A stretch of 64,000 nucleotides of DNA from CAIVVT01 sp963757265. GTDB taxonomy: Bacteria; Acidobacteriota; Terriglobia; Bryobacterales; Bryobacteraceae. The first letter of the stretch is position 1; the number at the start of each line of letters is the position of its first letter. A program made the position numbers and the translations under genes. Location of the stretch: positions 2,480,001 through 2,544,000 of the forward strand of contig CAVWRA010000006.1 of assembly GCA_963757265.1 (NCBI GenBank), given 5' to 3'. The notes beneath the pieces are model-generated. The model made no database searches. It saw only the letters and a program-made list of their open reading frames with translations, and was not told the DNA's origin. Below are positions 18,922 through 27,700 of this stretch, one piece after another.

Positions 18922-19180
18922 TGCATGAACTCCCACCGCGATCATGCCGCAAAACGGAGTGTGCGCACAAATCGGCGGCCGTAGACGCTCCCATGGGACC
19001 GGCGGCGGAGCGTGTCAGTCAGGGGTTGGGACCCGGCGGCGGGCAACGTCGGCTGTACGATTCCTGACTGCATCCCAAGATCTACCTGGCGCACGCCGCG
19101 CCCAGCATTCAAGTCCGCGAGTTCCGCTAAGATGAAAACTCGTCTGGAACCGGAGTTGGCCGGCCGGACAGAGCTTCCGT

Positions 19181-21037
19181 ATGTGCGGCATCTCCGGAAT
19201 CGCATGGTATGAATCGGCGGATGAACCCTTGCCCGCCCGGCTGGACCGCATGCGCGACGTGATGGCCGCGCGCGGTCCCGACGATGCGCAGACGGTCGTG
19301 TTCGACGAACTGTGCAGCGGACTCTCGGCCCGCCGCCTCAGCATCATCGACCTGGAAGGAGGCCGCCAGCCGGTTCCGAATGAAGACGGGTCCGTTTACG
19401 CCGTCCTGAACGGGGAAATCTACAACCACCATGCGCTGCGCGGGCAGCTTCAAGCTAAGGGGCACCGCTTTCGGAGCCTGTGCGACACCGAGGTCCTGGT
19501 CCACATCTATGAGCAGTTAGGCCTGGACTTTCTCGGCCAGCTCGATGGGATGTTCGCGCTCGCCATCTTCGACCGGCGCCAGAGGCGGTTGGTGCTGGCG
19601 CGGGACGGACCGGGCATGAAACCCTTGTACTACGCCGAAACTCAGCACGGATTTCTCTTCGCCAGCGAGATCAAGGCCTTGCTGGCATCTGGAATGGTGG
19701 CCGCCGAGCCCGACCTGGAGGCGCTCAGCGTGTCGCTCGCGGCGGGCCTCATACCCGCTCCCTTGAGCGGCTTTCGGGGCATCAAGAAACTCGCTCCGGC
19801 CTGCTTCGTGGTCTCAGAGAAGGACAACTTGCGCCAGGGCGCTTTCTGGCGTTACCGGCACCGCAGAGACGAGAGTCTGCCATCCGAAGCCGAGCAGGCG
19901 GAGCAGCTCGAGCAACGGCTGAAGGCCGCGGTCCAATCACACCTGGTTGCGGACGTGAGGGTCGGCGTTCTGGTGAGTGGCGGCTGGGACTCGTCGCTTA
20001 CGGCAACTCTGGCGGCGGGCTGCGCCGACGCCCGGCTCAAGACGTACTCGCTCGTCTTCCCGAATGACAAACCAACCGATGAGTCTCGCTTCTCCAGGGA
20101 AATTGCCCGTCACATCGGCAGCGAGCATACCGAGATTGAGTATCGGGCCGCGGACTACCTCGAGTCGTACCCGCAGTTCGTCCGGGCGATCGAGGAGCCG
20201 CTCTCGACATGCCCCGCCCCGGCCCTATGGAAGCTCTACCAGGGAGCGAGCGAACTGAAGGTGGTGCTCAGCGGGGAGGGCTCCGACGAGCTGTTTGCCG
20301 GTTACGAGGAACTGGGCCAACTGCCGCAGCACCGGCTGCTGAGGCTGGTCCCGGCGGCGCTAGCGAGTCCTGTGGTATCGTGCGCGGCGGGGATCGTGCC
20401 CTTCCCCAGAGCCTGGCGCATCATGGCTGCGCGGGACCCGCATGCGGCCGAGATCGAGTGGCGCCGGTCGATCTGGCCCGGGTTGACGCGCCGCTTGTTG
20501 CGGCCGGAGTATCGGGCACCCGGTTCCGATATCGACGCCTTGCGCCTGGAGCCGGAAAACCTCGACGACTGTCGGGGATTACTCGAAAGACGGCTCCAGT
20601 TCGAATTCCGCCGGCGCCTCGGCGACGGGGTGTTGGTAATGGAGGAGAAGATGGCCTTGGCGCACGGGCTCGAGCTGCGAATGCCCTTCCTGGACCGTTC
20701 GGTCGTCGACTTCGCGCTGGCCCTGCCGGCGGATATGAAGTGGCGGGGACGGCAGGAGAAATACGTGCTGTCATTACTCGCCCGCAGGCTCCTTCCGCCT
20801 GCCATCGCCGGCCGCAGGAAATTCGGCCTGCGCGCGTATATGGACGGCCCGGTGCGGAGCGTCGCACGGCAGCGACTGCTCGACGACGCCGACCCGAAAC
20901 CGTTCGACCGGCAGGCGCTCGAGCGTTATCTCGGGCCCCCCGCCTCTGGAGAGGCGCGCCCACGAGCCCATCTCAACAAGCTGTTGATCACTCGCTGCTG
21001 GTGGGCGGAGTTCTTTGAAAACGCACGCTGGAGATGA
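19181..21037 (+). CDS. asnB: Asparagine synthetase, glutamine-hydrolysing
   Basis: 618 residues. N-terminal Ntn glutaminase: catalytic Cys2 in MCGISGIAWY, with RGPDD, SARRLSIIDL and NGEIYNH. C-terminal ATP-pyrophosphatase: the P-loop reads VSGGWDSS (SGG-x-DS retained), and GEGSDELFAGYEEL and ELRMPFLDRSVVDF are present. The start is fixed by the N-terminal Cys. Some members of this family act in exopolysaccharide or peptide pathways rather than free Asn synthesis; it stands alone here, so the free-asparagine role is the default. Confidence 0.9.
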   Translation: MCGISGIAWYESADEPLPARLDRMRDVMAARGPDDAQTVVFDELCSGLSARRLSIIDLEGGRQPVPNEDGSVYAVLNGEIYNHHALRGQLQAKGHRFRSLCDTEVLVHIYEQLGLDFLGQLDGMFALAIFDRRQRRLVLARDGPGMKPLYYAETQHGFLFASEIKALLASGMVAAEPDLEALSVSLAAGLIPAPLSGFRGIKKLAPACFVVSEKDNLRQGAFWRYRHRRDESLPSEAEQAEQLEQRLKAAVQSHLVADVRVGVLVSGGWDSSLTATLAAGCADARLKTYSLVFPNDKPTDESRFSREIARHIGSEHTEIEYRAADYLESYPQFVRAIEEPLSTCPAPALWKLYQGASELKVVLSGEGSDELFAGYEELGQLPQHRLLRLVPAALASPVVSCAAGIVPFPRAWRIMAARDPHAAEIEWRRSIWPGLTRRLLRPEYRAPGSDIDALRLEPENLDDCRGLLERRLQFEFRRRLGDGVLVMEEKMALAHGLELRMPFLDRSVVDFALALPADMKWRGRQEKYVLSLLARRLLPPAIAGRRKFGLRAYMDGPVRSVARQRLLDDADPKPFDRQALERYLGPPASGEARPRAHLNKLLITRCWWAEFFENARWR

Positions 21038-21084
21038 ATGCGCCTGCAATTGAGCGCGGGCTGCGAATTCTTATCGCCAGGCCG

Positions 21085-21381
21085 CTAGATGCCTGCGCCA
21101 CCGCCCTCGGACGCTTCGCCCGCCTGCTCCGCCTCCTCGGCCGCCGCCGGGCCAGCGGCCCGGGCCTCGGCGATGACACGCGCGGCCTCCTGCGCCCGGC
21201 CCGCCGGGACCTGCAGCCGGTAGGGCAGATTGGGCAACATCTCCGCGCCAGAGATGACCGCCTGGATGCCATTGGCGTCGAGCAGGTTCTGCAGCTCCAT
21301 GGCCTCCATTTCGGTGAGTTCGATCGGTTCCCCGTCTTCTTCTCTTACCTCGACAAGATCCTGTGGATCAGATGGACTCAT
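21085..21381 (-). CDS. DUF2007-like small protein (paralogue 1)
   Basis: 98 residues. Core pattern ELTEMEAMELQNLLDANGI followed by LPYRLQVPAGRAQEA matches the DUF2007 fold, a small domain thought to bind ligands or partners. The tail is Ala/Glu rich. A closely related gene lies 19 bp upstream on the same strand, and both end in the same AGPAAAEEAE-type tail, so they arose by tandem duplication. Role unknown. Confidence 0.65.
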   Translation of the reverse strand: MSPSDPQDLVEVREEDGEPIELTEMEAMELQNLLDANGIQAVISGAEMLPNLPYRLQVPAGRAQEAARVIAEARAAGPAAAEEAEQAGEASEGGGAGI

Positions 21382-21400
21382 AAATACCTCAGTGCCTCCG

Positions 21401-21775
21401 CTAAAATACGCCCGGCAGGCCCTTCCCCGTATCCTCGGGAGGCCGGTCGCCGGCCGCCTCGCCCGCCAGTTCGGCCTGTTCGGCGGCCGCCGGACCCGAG
21501 GCCAGCGCTTCCGCTATGATTTTAGCCGCTTCACCGGTCTGGGACGCCGGAACGAGCAGCCGCCCGGGCAGCGTGCCATACGCTGTAAACGGGGAAAACA
21601 CGGCCGTGATGCCGCTCGACTCGAGCAAAGCTCGGAGCGCCGCGGCCTCCATGTCGGAGACTTCCACGACGTAGCCCGCGGCGTTCCTGAGCGGGATCAG
21701 ATCCCGCGGGTCGTTCTCCGGCTCGCCGCCAAGCCCCGTAGGCGGGACCATTTCCCGGTCGTTCGCTGAACTCAT
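21401..21775 (-). CDS. DUF2007-like small protein (paralogue 2)
   Basis: 124 residues with the same core (VSDMEAAALRALLESSGI, LPGRLLVPASQTGEAAKI) and the same ASGPAAAEQAE tail as its downstream neighbour. The start at 21775 is preceded by GAGG. It is divergent from the YtxH gene with a 42-bp gap containing a shared -10-like AGAATAAT stretch. First gene of the pair. Confidence 0.65.
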   Translation of the reverse strand: MSSANDREMVPPTGLGGEPENDPRDLIPLRNAAGYVVEVSDMEAAALRALLESSGITAVFSPFTAYGTLPGRLLVPASQTGEAAKIIAEALASGPAAAEQAELAGEAAGDRPPEDTGKGLPGVF

Positions 21776-21817
21776 GTGCGCCTCGGCTAGAATAATCGTT
21801 GGGGGATCATTACCAAT

Positions 21818-22084
21818 ATGTCCTACGAAGACCATACCAGTAAGGCCATGTGGTTCGTCGCCGGCGCGGCCGTCGGCGCCACCCTGGCTCTGCTCTTCGC
21901 TCCCGCTTCCGGGCGCGTCACCCGCCGTCAGATCCGCCGCAGCGTCGAGCACGGCACGGAAGCTCTCAGCGAAACCGGCAACAACCTGCTGGACAAAGGC
22001 AAGGAACTCTACGAAAAGGGCCGCCAGATGGCCGACGACGCCGCGCAGATGATTGAGCGCGGCCGCAAGATGGTGGAGGGCTGA
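21818..22084 (+). CDS. YtxH-domain membrane-associated protein
   Basis: 88 residues. One N-terminal hydrophobic helix (AMWFVAGAAVGATLALLFAP) followed by a charged amphipathic helix rich in Lys/Glu (LLDKGKELYEKGRQMADDA). This matches the YtxH family of small stress-associated membrane proteins. Its TGA overlaps the ATG of the P5C dehydrogenase gene (TGATG), implying cotranslation. Confidence 0.75.
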   Translation: MSYEDHTSKAMWFVAGAAVGATLALLFAPASGRVTRRQIRRSVEHGTEALSETGNNLLDKGKELYEKGRQMADDAAQMIERGRKMVEG

Positions 22085-23640
22085 TGGGCGTCCGGCTTTG
22101 GGAATTCTCCAACGAACCCTTCGCCGACTTCTCCAAACCCGACAACGCCGCGGCGATGCGCGCCGCGCTGGCCGCTGTGCGCGCGCAGTTCGGCCGCGAA
22201 TACCCGCTGCACATCGGCGGCGAGACGATCCATACGGGCGATCTGCTGAAGTCGGTGAATCCGTCGCAGCCCTCCGAAACGGTCGGACTGCACCATAAGG
22301 CCACGCGCGCGCTGGCCGGCCAGGCCGTGGCCGCGGCCGACGCCGCCTTCGCCGCGTGGGCGCGCACCACGGCCGCGACGCGCGTCGAGATGCTGCGGCG
22401 CGCCGCCGCCATTCTGCGCCGGCGCAAGTTCGAGTTCGACGCCTGGCTGATTCTCGAAGCTGGCAAGACCTGGATCGAAGCCGAAGCCGAGACCTGCGAG
22501 GCCATCGACTTCTGCGAGTATTACGCCCTGCAGATGCTCAAATGGGCCGAGCCCGAGCCGCTGCCGCAAGTGTCCGGCGAGCGCGGCGAGCTGCGCTATC
22601 TGCCGCTCGGCGTGGGCGTCGTCATCCCGCCCTGGAACTTCTCCCTGGCGATCCTCGCGGGCATGACCGTGGCCGCGCTCGTGGCTGGCAACACGGTCGT
22701 GCTGAAGCCCTCCAGCGATACCCCGACCGTTGCCGCCAAATTCGCTGCAGTGCTTGCCGAGGCCGGTTTCCCGGCCGATAGCTGCACGCTGCTGGTAGGC
22801 AGCGGCGGCGAAATCGGCGACCTGCTGGTCGCGCATCCGCGCACGCGCTTCGTCGCTTTTACCGGCTCGCGCGAAGTCGGCCTGCGGATCAACGAACTCG
22901 CGGCCCGGCCGCACGCCGGCCAGATCTGGATCAAGCGCGTCTCCGCCGAGATGGGCGGCAAGGACGCCATCATCGTGGACGACGAGGCCGATCTCGACGC
23001 CGCCGCGCAGGGCGTGCTGGCTTCGGCCTACGGCTATCAGGGCCAGAAGTGCTCAGCCTGCTCGCGCGCCATCGTCGTCGATTCGGTTTATGACGCGTTT
23101 CTCGCCAAGCTCGCGCCGCTGGTGCAGGCCATCCAGGTCGGCCCGTGTGAAGACCAGCGCAACTATATGGGTCCGGTGATCAACGAACGCTCCCGCCGCA
23201 CGATCCTCGACTACATCGAAATCGGGAAGAAGGAGGGGCGCCTGCTCACCGGCGGCGCTGCCGCTCCGGGCGAAGGCTACTTCGTTCAACCCACCCTCAT
23301 CGCCGACATCGACTCGAAATCACGCCTGTTCCAGGAGGAGGTCTTCGGACCCGTCCTGACCGTGACGCGGGCCCGCGATTTCGAGCACGCGCTCGAACTC
23401 GCCAACGACACCGAGTACGGCCTCACCGGCTCCGCCTACACCCGCAACCCGGCCAAGATCGAAGCCGCCAAGGAGCGCTTCTTCGTCGGCAACCTGTACT
23501 TCAACCGCAAATGCACCGGCGCCCTCGTCGGCTGCCATCCCTTCGGCGGTTTCAACATGTCCGGCACCGACTCCAAGGCCGGCGGCCCCGACTACCTGCT
23601 CCAGTTCCTGCAGGCCAAATCGATCGCCACCAAAGGCTGA
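22084..23640 (+). CDS. pruA: L-glutamate gamma-semialdehyde (P5C) dehydrogenase
   Basis: 518 residues, NAD-dependent aldehyde dehydrogenase that converts glutamate semialdehyde to glutamate in proline catabolism. Motifs: PPWNFSLAIL, VLKPSSDTP, FTGSREVGLRI, the general-base Glu in EMGGKD, and the nucleophile Cys in GYQGQKCSACSRAI near residue 322. FGGFNMSGTDSKAGGPDYL closes the C-terminus as in PruA/RocA. No PutA domain and no neighbouring proline dehydrogenase, so that enzyme must be elsewhere. Confidence 0.92.
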   Translation: MGVRLWEFSNEPFADFSKPDNAAAMRAALAAVRAQFGREYPLHIGGETIHTGDLLKSVNPSQPSETVGLHHKATRALAGQAVAAADAAFAAWARTTAATRVEMLRRAAAILRRRKFEFDAWLILEAGKTWIEAEAETCEAIDFCEYYALQMLKWAEPEPLPQVSGERGELRYLPLGVGVVIPPWNFSLAILAGMTVAALVAGNTVVLKPSSDTPTVAAKFAAVLAEAGFPADSCTLLVGSGGEIGDLLVAHPRTRFVAFTGSREVGLRINELAARPHAGQIWIKRVSAEMGGKDAIIVDDEADLDAAAQGVLASAYGYQGQKCSACSRAIVVDSVYDAFLAKLAPLVQAIQVGPCEDQRNYMGPVINERSRRTILDYIEIGKKEGRLLTGGAAAPGEGYFVQPTLIADIDSKSRLFQEEVFGPVLTVTRARDFEHALELANDTEYGLTGSAYTRNPAKIEAAKERFFVGNLYFNRKCTGALVGCHPFGGFNMSGTDSKAGGPDYLLQFLQAKSIATKG

Positions 23641-23714
23641 TCGCCGCTCTCGCTCATCTTCCGGCGGTAGTTTCCCCCTAACGCCGTTCACCGCCCGAGC
23701 CACCCATCGGTGCC

Positions 23715-25115
23715 TCAGGCTGGCGTCACTACCGGCAGTTGCGCGGCATCCCACGCCGCTAGGCCGCCAGCCATCTCGATCAGCCGCGTGATCCCATGTT
23801 GATGCAGGATGCTGGCCGCGATCGATGACCGGTACCCGCCCGCGCAATGCACCGCGATGCGGCGGTCGCGCGGAATCTCGGCGATGCGCTCCTGCAGATG
23901 GTTCAGCGGAATGTTCACGCTGCCCTCAATGTGCCTGGCCGCCCACTCGCGCGGATTCCTGATGTCCAGCAGCAGCGGCGCATCCGCGCCGGCCAGCTCC
24001 TCGGCAACCATCGGGGCGCTCGCTCGCTCGGTCGGCCACACCAGGTCCGGCCGGCCGGCCAGCGCCTCCATTCCTCTCCGCAGGCATCCCCTGACGTGAT
24101 CGAAACCGATCCGCCCCAGCCGCAGCGCCGCCTCCTGTTCGCGTCCCGGCTCGGCCACGATCACGATCGGCTTGGCCCGGTCCAGCACCGTGCCCGCCCA
24201 CGTCGCATATTGTCCGCCCAGTCCGATGTTGATGCTGCCCGCCAGGTGTCCCTTGGCAAACTCGGCCGGGTCGCGGACGTCCAGGATCTGCGCTCCCGCG
24301 TCGCCCATCCGCAGCACCTCGTCCAGCTCGATCGGCTGTAAAACCTGTGCCAGGTTCTTCTCCAGCGTCGTCCGCTCGCGCGTATTGAGTATCGCGTCGT
24401 AGGTGAAATACGGCGGCGCGTCCGGCTGATCCGCCGTCACCAGCCGGATGAACTCCTCTTTCGACATCGGCCGCAGCGCGTAATTGAACCTACGCTGATC
24501 CCCCAGCGACGACACCGTATCCGAGGAAAGCTGCTTCCCGCACAGCGACCCGGCCCCATGCGCCGGATACACCAGCATCTCGTCGGGCAGCGTCAGCAGC
24601 CGGTTGTGCAGCGACTCGTATAGACGCGCACCCAGGTCCTGCGCCGTCCACCCCAGCGACGCCCGCAGGTCTGGCCGTCCCACGTCCCCGATGAACAGCG
24701 TGTCTCCCGTCAGCGCCGCGTACGGTTTGTCGCGCTCCATCCGCAGATCGAACACCAGGATCGAGATCGACTCGATCGTATGGCCCGGCGTCTCGAGCAC
24801 CTGCAGTCGCACTCCCGGGAACTCGAGCGTCGCGCCGTCCGCCATCGCCGTGAACGCGTACTCCGCCTGCGCCCGCGCCCCCAGGTGGATCGTCGCGCCG
24901 CAGCGATCTCTCAGCTCCAGATGCCCGGCCACGAAGTCCGCGTGGAAGTGCGTCAGGAACACGTGGCGGATCTGCAGCCCCCATTTTTCGGCGTCCTCCA
25001 AGTATTGCTGGATATCTCGTTGCGGGTCGACGATGACTGCCGTCGCGCTGGCTTCATCTCCGACAAGATATGACGCGTGGGCCAGGCAGCCCAGGTAATA
25101 CTGTTTCAGAATCAT
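23715..25115 (-). CDS. MBL-fold hydrolase fused to two rhodanese domains
   Basis: 466 residues, similar to the persulfide dioxygenase/CstB group. The metallo-beta-lactamase domain (1-250) has THFHADFVAGH, a mono-iron site variant of HxHxDH, and GDTLFIGDVGRPDL. The first rhodanese domain (about 260-355) has no Cys at its active loop and is probably inert. The second (about 370-460) has CAGGYRS with the catalytic Cys. Likely handles sulfide or persulfide. AGAGG precedes the ATG. Solitary gene. Confidence 0.88.
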   Translation of the reverse strand: MILKQYYLGCLAHASYLVGDEASATAVIVDPQRDIQQYLEDAEKWGLQIRHVFLTHFHADFVAGHLELRDRCGATIHLGARAQAEYAFTAMADGATLEFPGVRLQVLETPGHTIESISILVFDLRMERDKPYAALTGDTLFIGDVGRPDLRASLGWTAQDLGARLYESLHNRLLTLPDEMLVYPAHGAGSLCGKQLSSDTVSSLGDQRRFNYALRPMSKEEFIRLVTADQPDAPPYFTYDAILNTRERTTLEKNLAQVLQPIELDEVLRMGDAGAQILDVRDPAEFAKGHLAGSINIGLGGQYATWAGTVLDRAKPIVIVAEPGREQEAALRLGRIGFDHVRGCLRRGMEALAGRPDLVWPTERASAPMVAEELAGADAPLLLDIRNPREWAARHIEGSVNIPLNHLQERIAEIPRDRRIAVHCAGGYRSSIAASILHQHGITRLIEMAGGLAAWDAAQLPVVTPA

Positions 25116-25287
25116 GGATAACCTCTGCCGTCCCGCCCCGCTCGCTCCCCCGCACCGTGGCCGCGCCCGGCTCTCCCTGTCTCACTCTCGCCGCGGGTTT
25201 GCCAGTTTACAACGCCGTATCGACCCGAGTCCAGCGGCATGTGCGACACGGCGTGCACGGCGGCCGCCGCCGGGCTATACTGGTTTC

Positions 25288-25385
25288 AGCCCCGATTGGA
25301 AGGGGACCCTCAAATTCGAAATCTAGGGTAGAGTTCGAACAACGTGGCGAGGGGCGGTGCTTCGGCATCGCCCCTTTCCCTTTTT
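25288..25385 (+). ncRNA. Candidate structured small RNA with H-type pseudoknot
   Basis: About 98 nt following a TATACT box at 25276-25281 (no good -35). The model has hairpin CCCC (25290-25293) with GGGG (25302-25305); ACCCT (25306-25310) with AGGGT (25325-25329); TTCGAA (25315-25320) with TTCGAA (25334-25339), interleaved with the previous stem to form a pseudoknot; then the terminator hairpin. Convergent with the DUF433 gene, which stops at the end of the T-run. No family recognised. Confidence 0.45.
25350..25385 (+). terminator. Rho-independent terminator with UUCG loop
   Basis: Stem AGGGGCGGTGC at 25350-25360 and GCATCGCCCCT at 25365-25375, closed by TTCG, with one G-T pair. TTCCCTTTTT follows. 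Directional for the + strand only. Confidence 0.8.
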
Positions 25386-25615
25386 CAGGCGATGTTGTTG
25401 TCCTTCGCGCCGTCCTCAGGGTACGCTGCAGCGAAGGCGAGAGCCTGGCGCACGTCTTCCTCATCCAGTTCGGGGTAGTTGCGGAACAGCTCCTCGCGAT
25501 TCGGAAACAGGGCTACAGCTTCAACCAGGCGGCGGACCGTGATGCGCATCCCGCGGATGCACGGCTGGCCGTTCATCTGGTCGGGATTCCGTGTGATCCG
25601 ATCGAGGTTCTGCAG
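25385..25615 (-). CDS. DUF433-family protein (antitoxin-like)
   Basis: Small winged-helix-like domain often paired with DUF5615/PIN-like toxins. The full domain begins upstream of the first ATG (25574-25576): residues LDRITRNPDQMNGQPCIRG are in frame, so initiation is earlier. CTG at 25613-25615 is the best candidate, because AAAGGAG sits 5 nt before it and an in-frame stop lies just beyond. With this start the protein is 76 residues, the usual length; from the ATG it is 63. No toxin gene follows; it stands alone. Confidence 0.6.
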   Translation of the reverse strand: MQNLDRITRNPDQMNGQPCIRGMRITVRRLVEAVALFPNREELFRNYPELDEEDVRQALAFAAAYPEDGAKDNNIA

Positions 25616-25653
25616 GTTCGCTCCTTTCGTTTCCCTGGCTCAGTAGTCCATCC

Positions 25654-26559
25654 TCACGCGAGCCCTTCCACCAGCCGGTCCGTGAGGTCAGAGATCAGGA
25701 TATTGCCCGCGTTGTCGGGCGAGTAATCGACTTTCGGCATGCCGTCCACCGTCGCCGCAATCGCCAGCCGGGCCTTCAGCAGATAGACGATGCCCACGTC
25801 GCTGCGCAGCGCGTCGAGCGCGCCGCCCTTGCTGGCGACGTCATCTCCGAGGCGGCGTCCGATGCCGTCCTTGAACTGTTCGCGTTTCATGATCGCTAGG
25901 ATCTCTTTGGACGCCTCAGGCGAGACGATCCTGCCGAGCACGAGCTGTTCCAGCAGCCACACCATCTCGCGCGGCGTGCTGACGCCGATGCCGAAGCGCT
26001 TGTTCTCCTCCATCTGCCCGGCCTTGCTGTAGCCCTCGGCCGGCTTGAGTTGCTTGGCGTCGCCGCGGATCTTGCGCAGTGAGCGCGTCACCCGCATGCC
26101 GATGCGTTCGAGATAGGCATTCACGGCATCGCCGCCGATACGGCCGAGGATCAGGTTGGTAGCCGTGTTGTCGCTGACGACGATCATCAGGTGCGACAGG
26201 TCGCGCAGGCTCAGCGCCACGCCCGCGGAGAGTTCCTGCACGACGCCGGAGCCGGAGACGATGTCCTCCTGGCGCAGCGTCAGCTTCTCCTCCCAATGGA
26301 GGTTGCCCTGGGCGGCGAGGTCGAACAGCGCGCACAGGATCGGCAGCTTGATGGTGCTGGCGGTGCGCACGCGCTCGTCCGGCTGCAGGCCGAACTCGGC
26401 GCCGCTGTCGAGGTTCCTGGCGTAGAGGAAAACCTGCCCCTCGAAGCATGTCAGGCGCTGTGTGATGGCGCGCGCCAGCGCTTCGTTCTTCGATTCGGCC
26501 CAGAGCGCGGGCGCGGCGGCGCACCCGGCCAGGAACGATCTGCGGTCCAGCGAAAGCAT
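25654..26559 (-). CDS. Tat-exported class A beta-lactamase-like lipoprotein
   Basis: 301 residues. The N-terminus SLDRRSFLAGCAAAP combines a twin-arginine signal and a lipobox LAGC; the start at 26559 is the ATG in front of it. Serine-hydrolase motifs: S-T-I-K near residue 63, SDN in IVVSDNTATNLI, and KGG in DDVASKGGALD (KTG equivalent). The classical ExxxN omega-loop is not evident, so it belongs to the beta-lactamase2 group whose members need not hydrolyse antibiotics. Monocistronic. Confidence 0.8.
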   Translation of the reverse strand: MLSLDRRSFLAGCAAAPALWAESKNEALARAITQRLTCFEGQVFLYARNLDSGAEFGLQPDERVRTASTIKLPILCALFDLAAQGNLHWEEKLTLRQEDIVSGSGVVQELSAGVALSLRDLSHLMIVVSDNTATNLILGRIGGDAVNAYLERIGMRVTRSLRKIRGDAKQLKPAEGYSKAGQMEENKRFGIGVSTPREMVWLLEQLVLGRIVSPEASKEILAIMKREQFKDGIGRRLGDDVASKGGALDALRSDVGIVYLLKARLAIAATVDGMPKVDYSPDNAGNILISDLTDRLVEGLA

Positions 26560-26701
26560 GTCCACAGTTTCACCCAAAACGCGCGGGCGCGCGGCGCGGG
26601 CGGGTGTCGATCAGCCGGTGCAAACGGGCGCCAGCGGGCGCGTGGGCAGCTAAGCGGCGCGGGATCCTTCAGGTTCGACCGGAGTGCCGTTGGCAGGGCC
26701 G

Positions 26702-27559
26702 CTACTGAGCGGCGGCGTGCTCGGTCACCGCGCCCGCTCCGAGCAGTGCCTCGAGGTGTACCCGGCTGCGCTGCGCCTGCTCCGGTGAGCCGCACTCGGC
26801 CGATAGCACGCCGCTCCAGCCCGCCTCGCGCAGGATGCCGATCACGCGCGCCCAGTCGATCACGCCGTCGCCGCAGGCGCAGCCGACGGGCGTGCCTGTC
26901 ACCAGGCCCTTCTCCTTTTCGGCCTGCCGGATGCTGATGTCCTTGGCGTGGACGTGCACCAGCAGCGGCAGCACGGCGTGCAGCCCTTCGTACGGATCCT
27001 CGCCGCCGAGAAAGGCGTTGCCGGTGTCGTAGTTGATGCGCAGCATCGGCGACTCGACCAGGTGCGCGATGCGCAGCAGGCCCTCGGTCTTGCTCGAGAT
27101 GGTCTGGTGCGGCTCAATGCCGATAAAGATGCCGTAGCGCTCGGCCGTGCGCAGAGCGGTCTTCAGGGTGTAGCGCATCACGCCCCAGGCCTCCTCGAGC
27201 GGGACCCACTGCGGCCGGATGCCCTCGTCGGTGTTCACCACCGGCGCGCCGATGGCGGCGGCGAAGCGGATCGCTTTCTGCAGATACGGCACGGCGATTT
27301 CGGGCCGCATCAGGGGGCAATGCCCGCTCAGGCCGCTGGCCTCCAGTCCGTAGTGGTTGAGCAGGTCCTTCATCTCGCCCGGGTCGTCGTCCATCGAGAA
27401 CGAGTGAAAGTAACCCGCTTCGCTCAGCAGCTCCCGCCCGTTATGGACCATCGGCTCGACGTAGTGATAGCCGAGCTGCGCGGCCCGTTCCAGACCCTCC
27501 GCAAACGACTTGTCCTCGCAGCGGATGAACTCCATGTTGATGCCCGCATGAATCGCCAT
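26702..27559 (-). CDS. Sugar phosphate isomerase/epimerase-like TIM barrel
   Basis: 285 residues of the xylose isomerase-like TIM-barrel superfamily. Metal-ligand regions are visible: GIEPHQTI (Glu), LRINYDTGNAFLGG (Asp), HVHAKDISI (His), and SAECGSPEQ (Glu). A strong AGGAGG precedes ATG 27559. It follows the amidohydrolase gene on the same strand after 140 bp. Probable substrate is a keto-sugar or inositol derivative; not assigned. Confidence 0.8.
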   Translation of the reverse strand: MAIHAGINMEFIRCEDKSFAEGLERAAQLGYHYVEPMVHNGRELLSEAGYFHSFSMDDDPGEMKDLLNHYGLEASGLSGHCPLMRPEIAVPYLQKAIRFAAAIGAPVVNTDEGIRPQWVPLEEAWGVMRYTLKTALRTAERYGIFIGIEPHQTISSKTEGLLRIAHLVESPMLRINYDTGNAFLGGEDPYEGLHAVLPLLVHVHAKDISIRQAEKEKGLVTGTPVGCACGDGVIDWARVIGILREAGWSGVLSAECGSPEQAQRSRVHLEALLGAGAVTEHAAAQ

Positions 27560-27700
27560 AGATGTCGCCTCCTGTTCCCGGAGGTGATTCTATCACCCGC
27601 CGCCCGCGCTCGGCGCCGGCGGAGCCGGCGGGAAGCGAGTCGATGCGCACCTGGAACACCACCCAGGGACCTGGCCCGTTGCCCGATCGGAGACGGCCTG

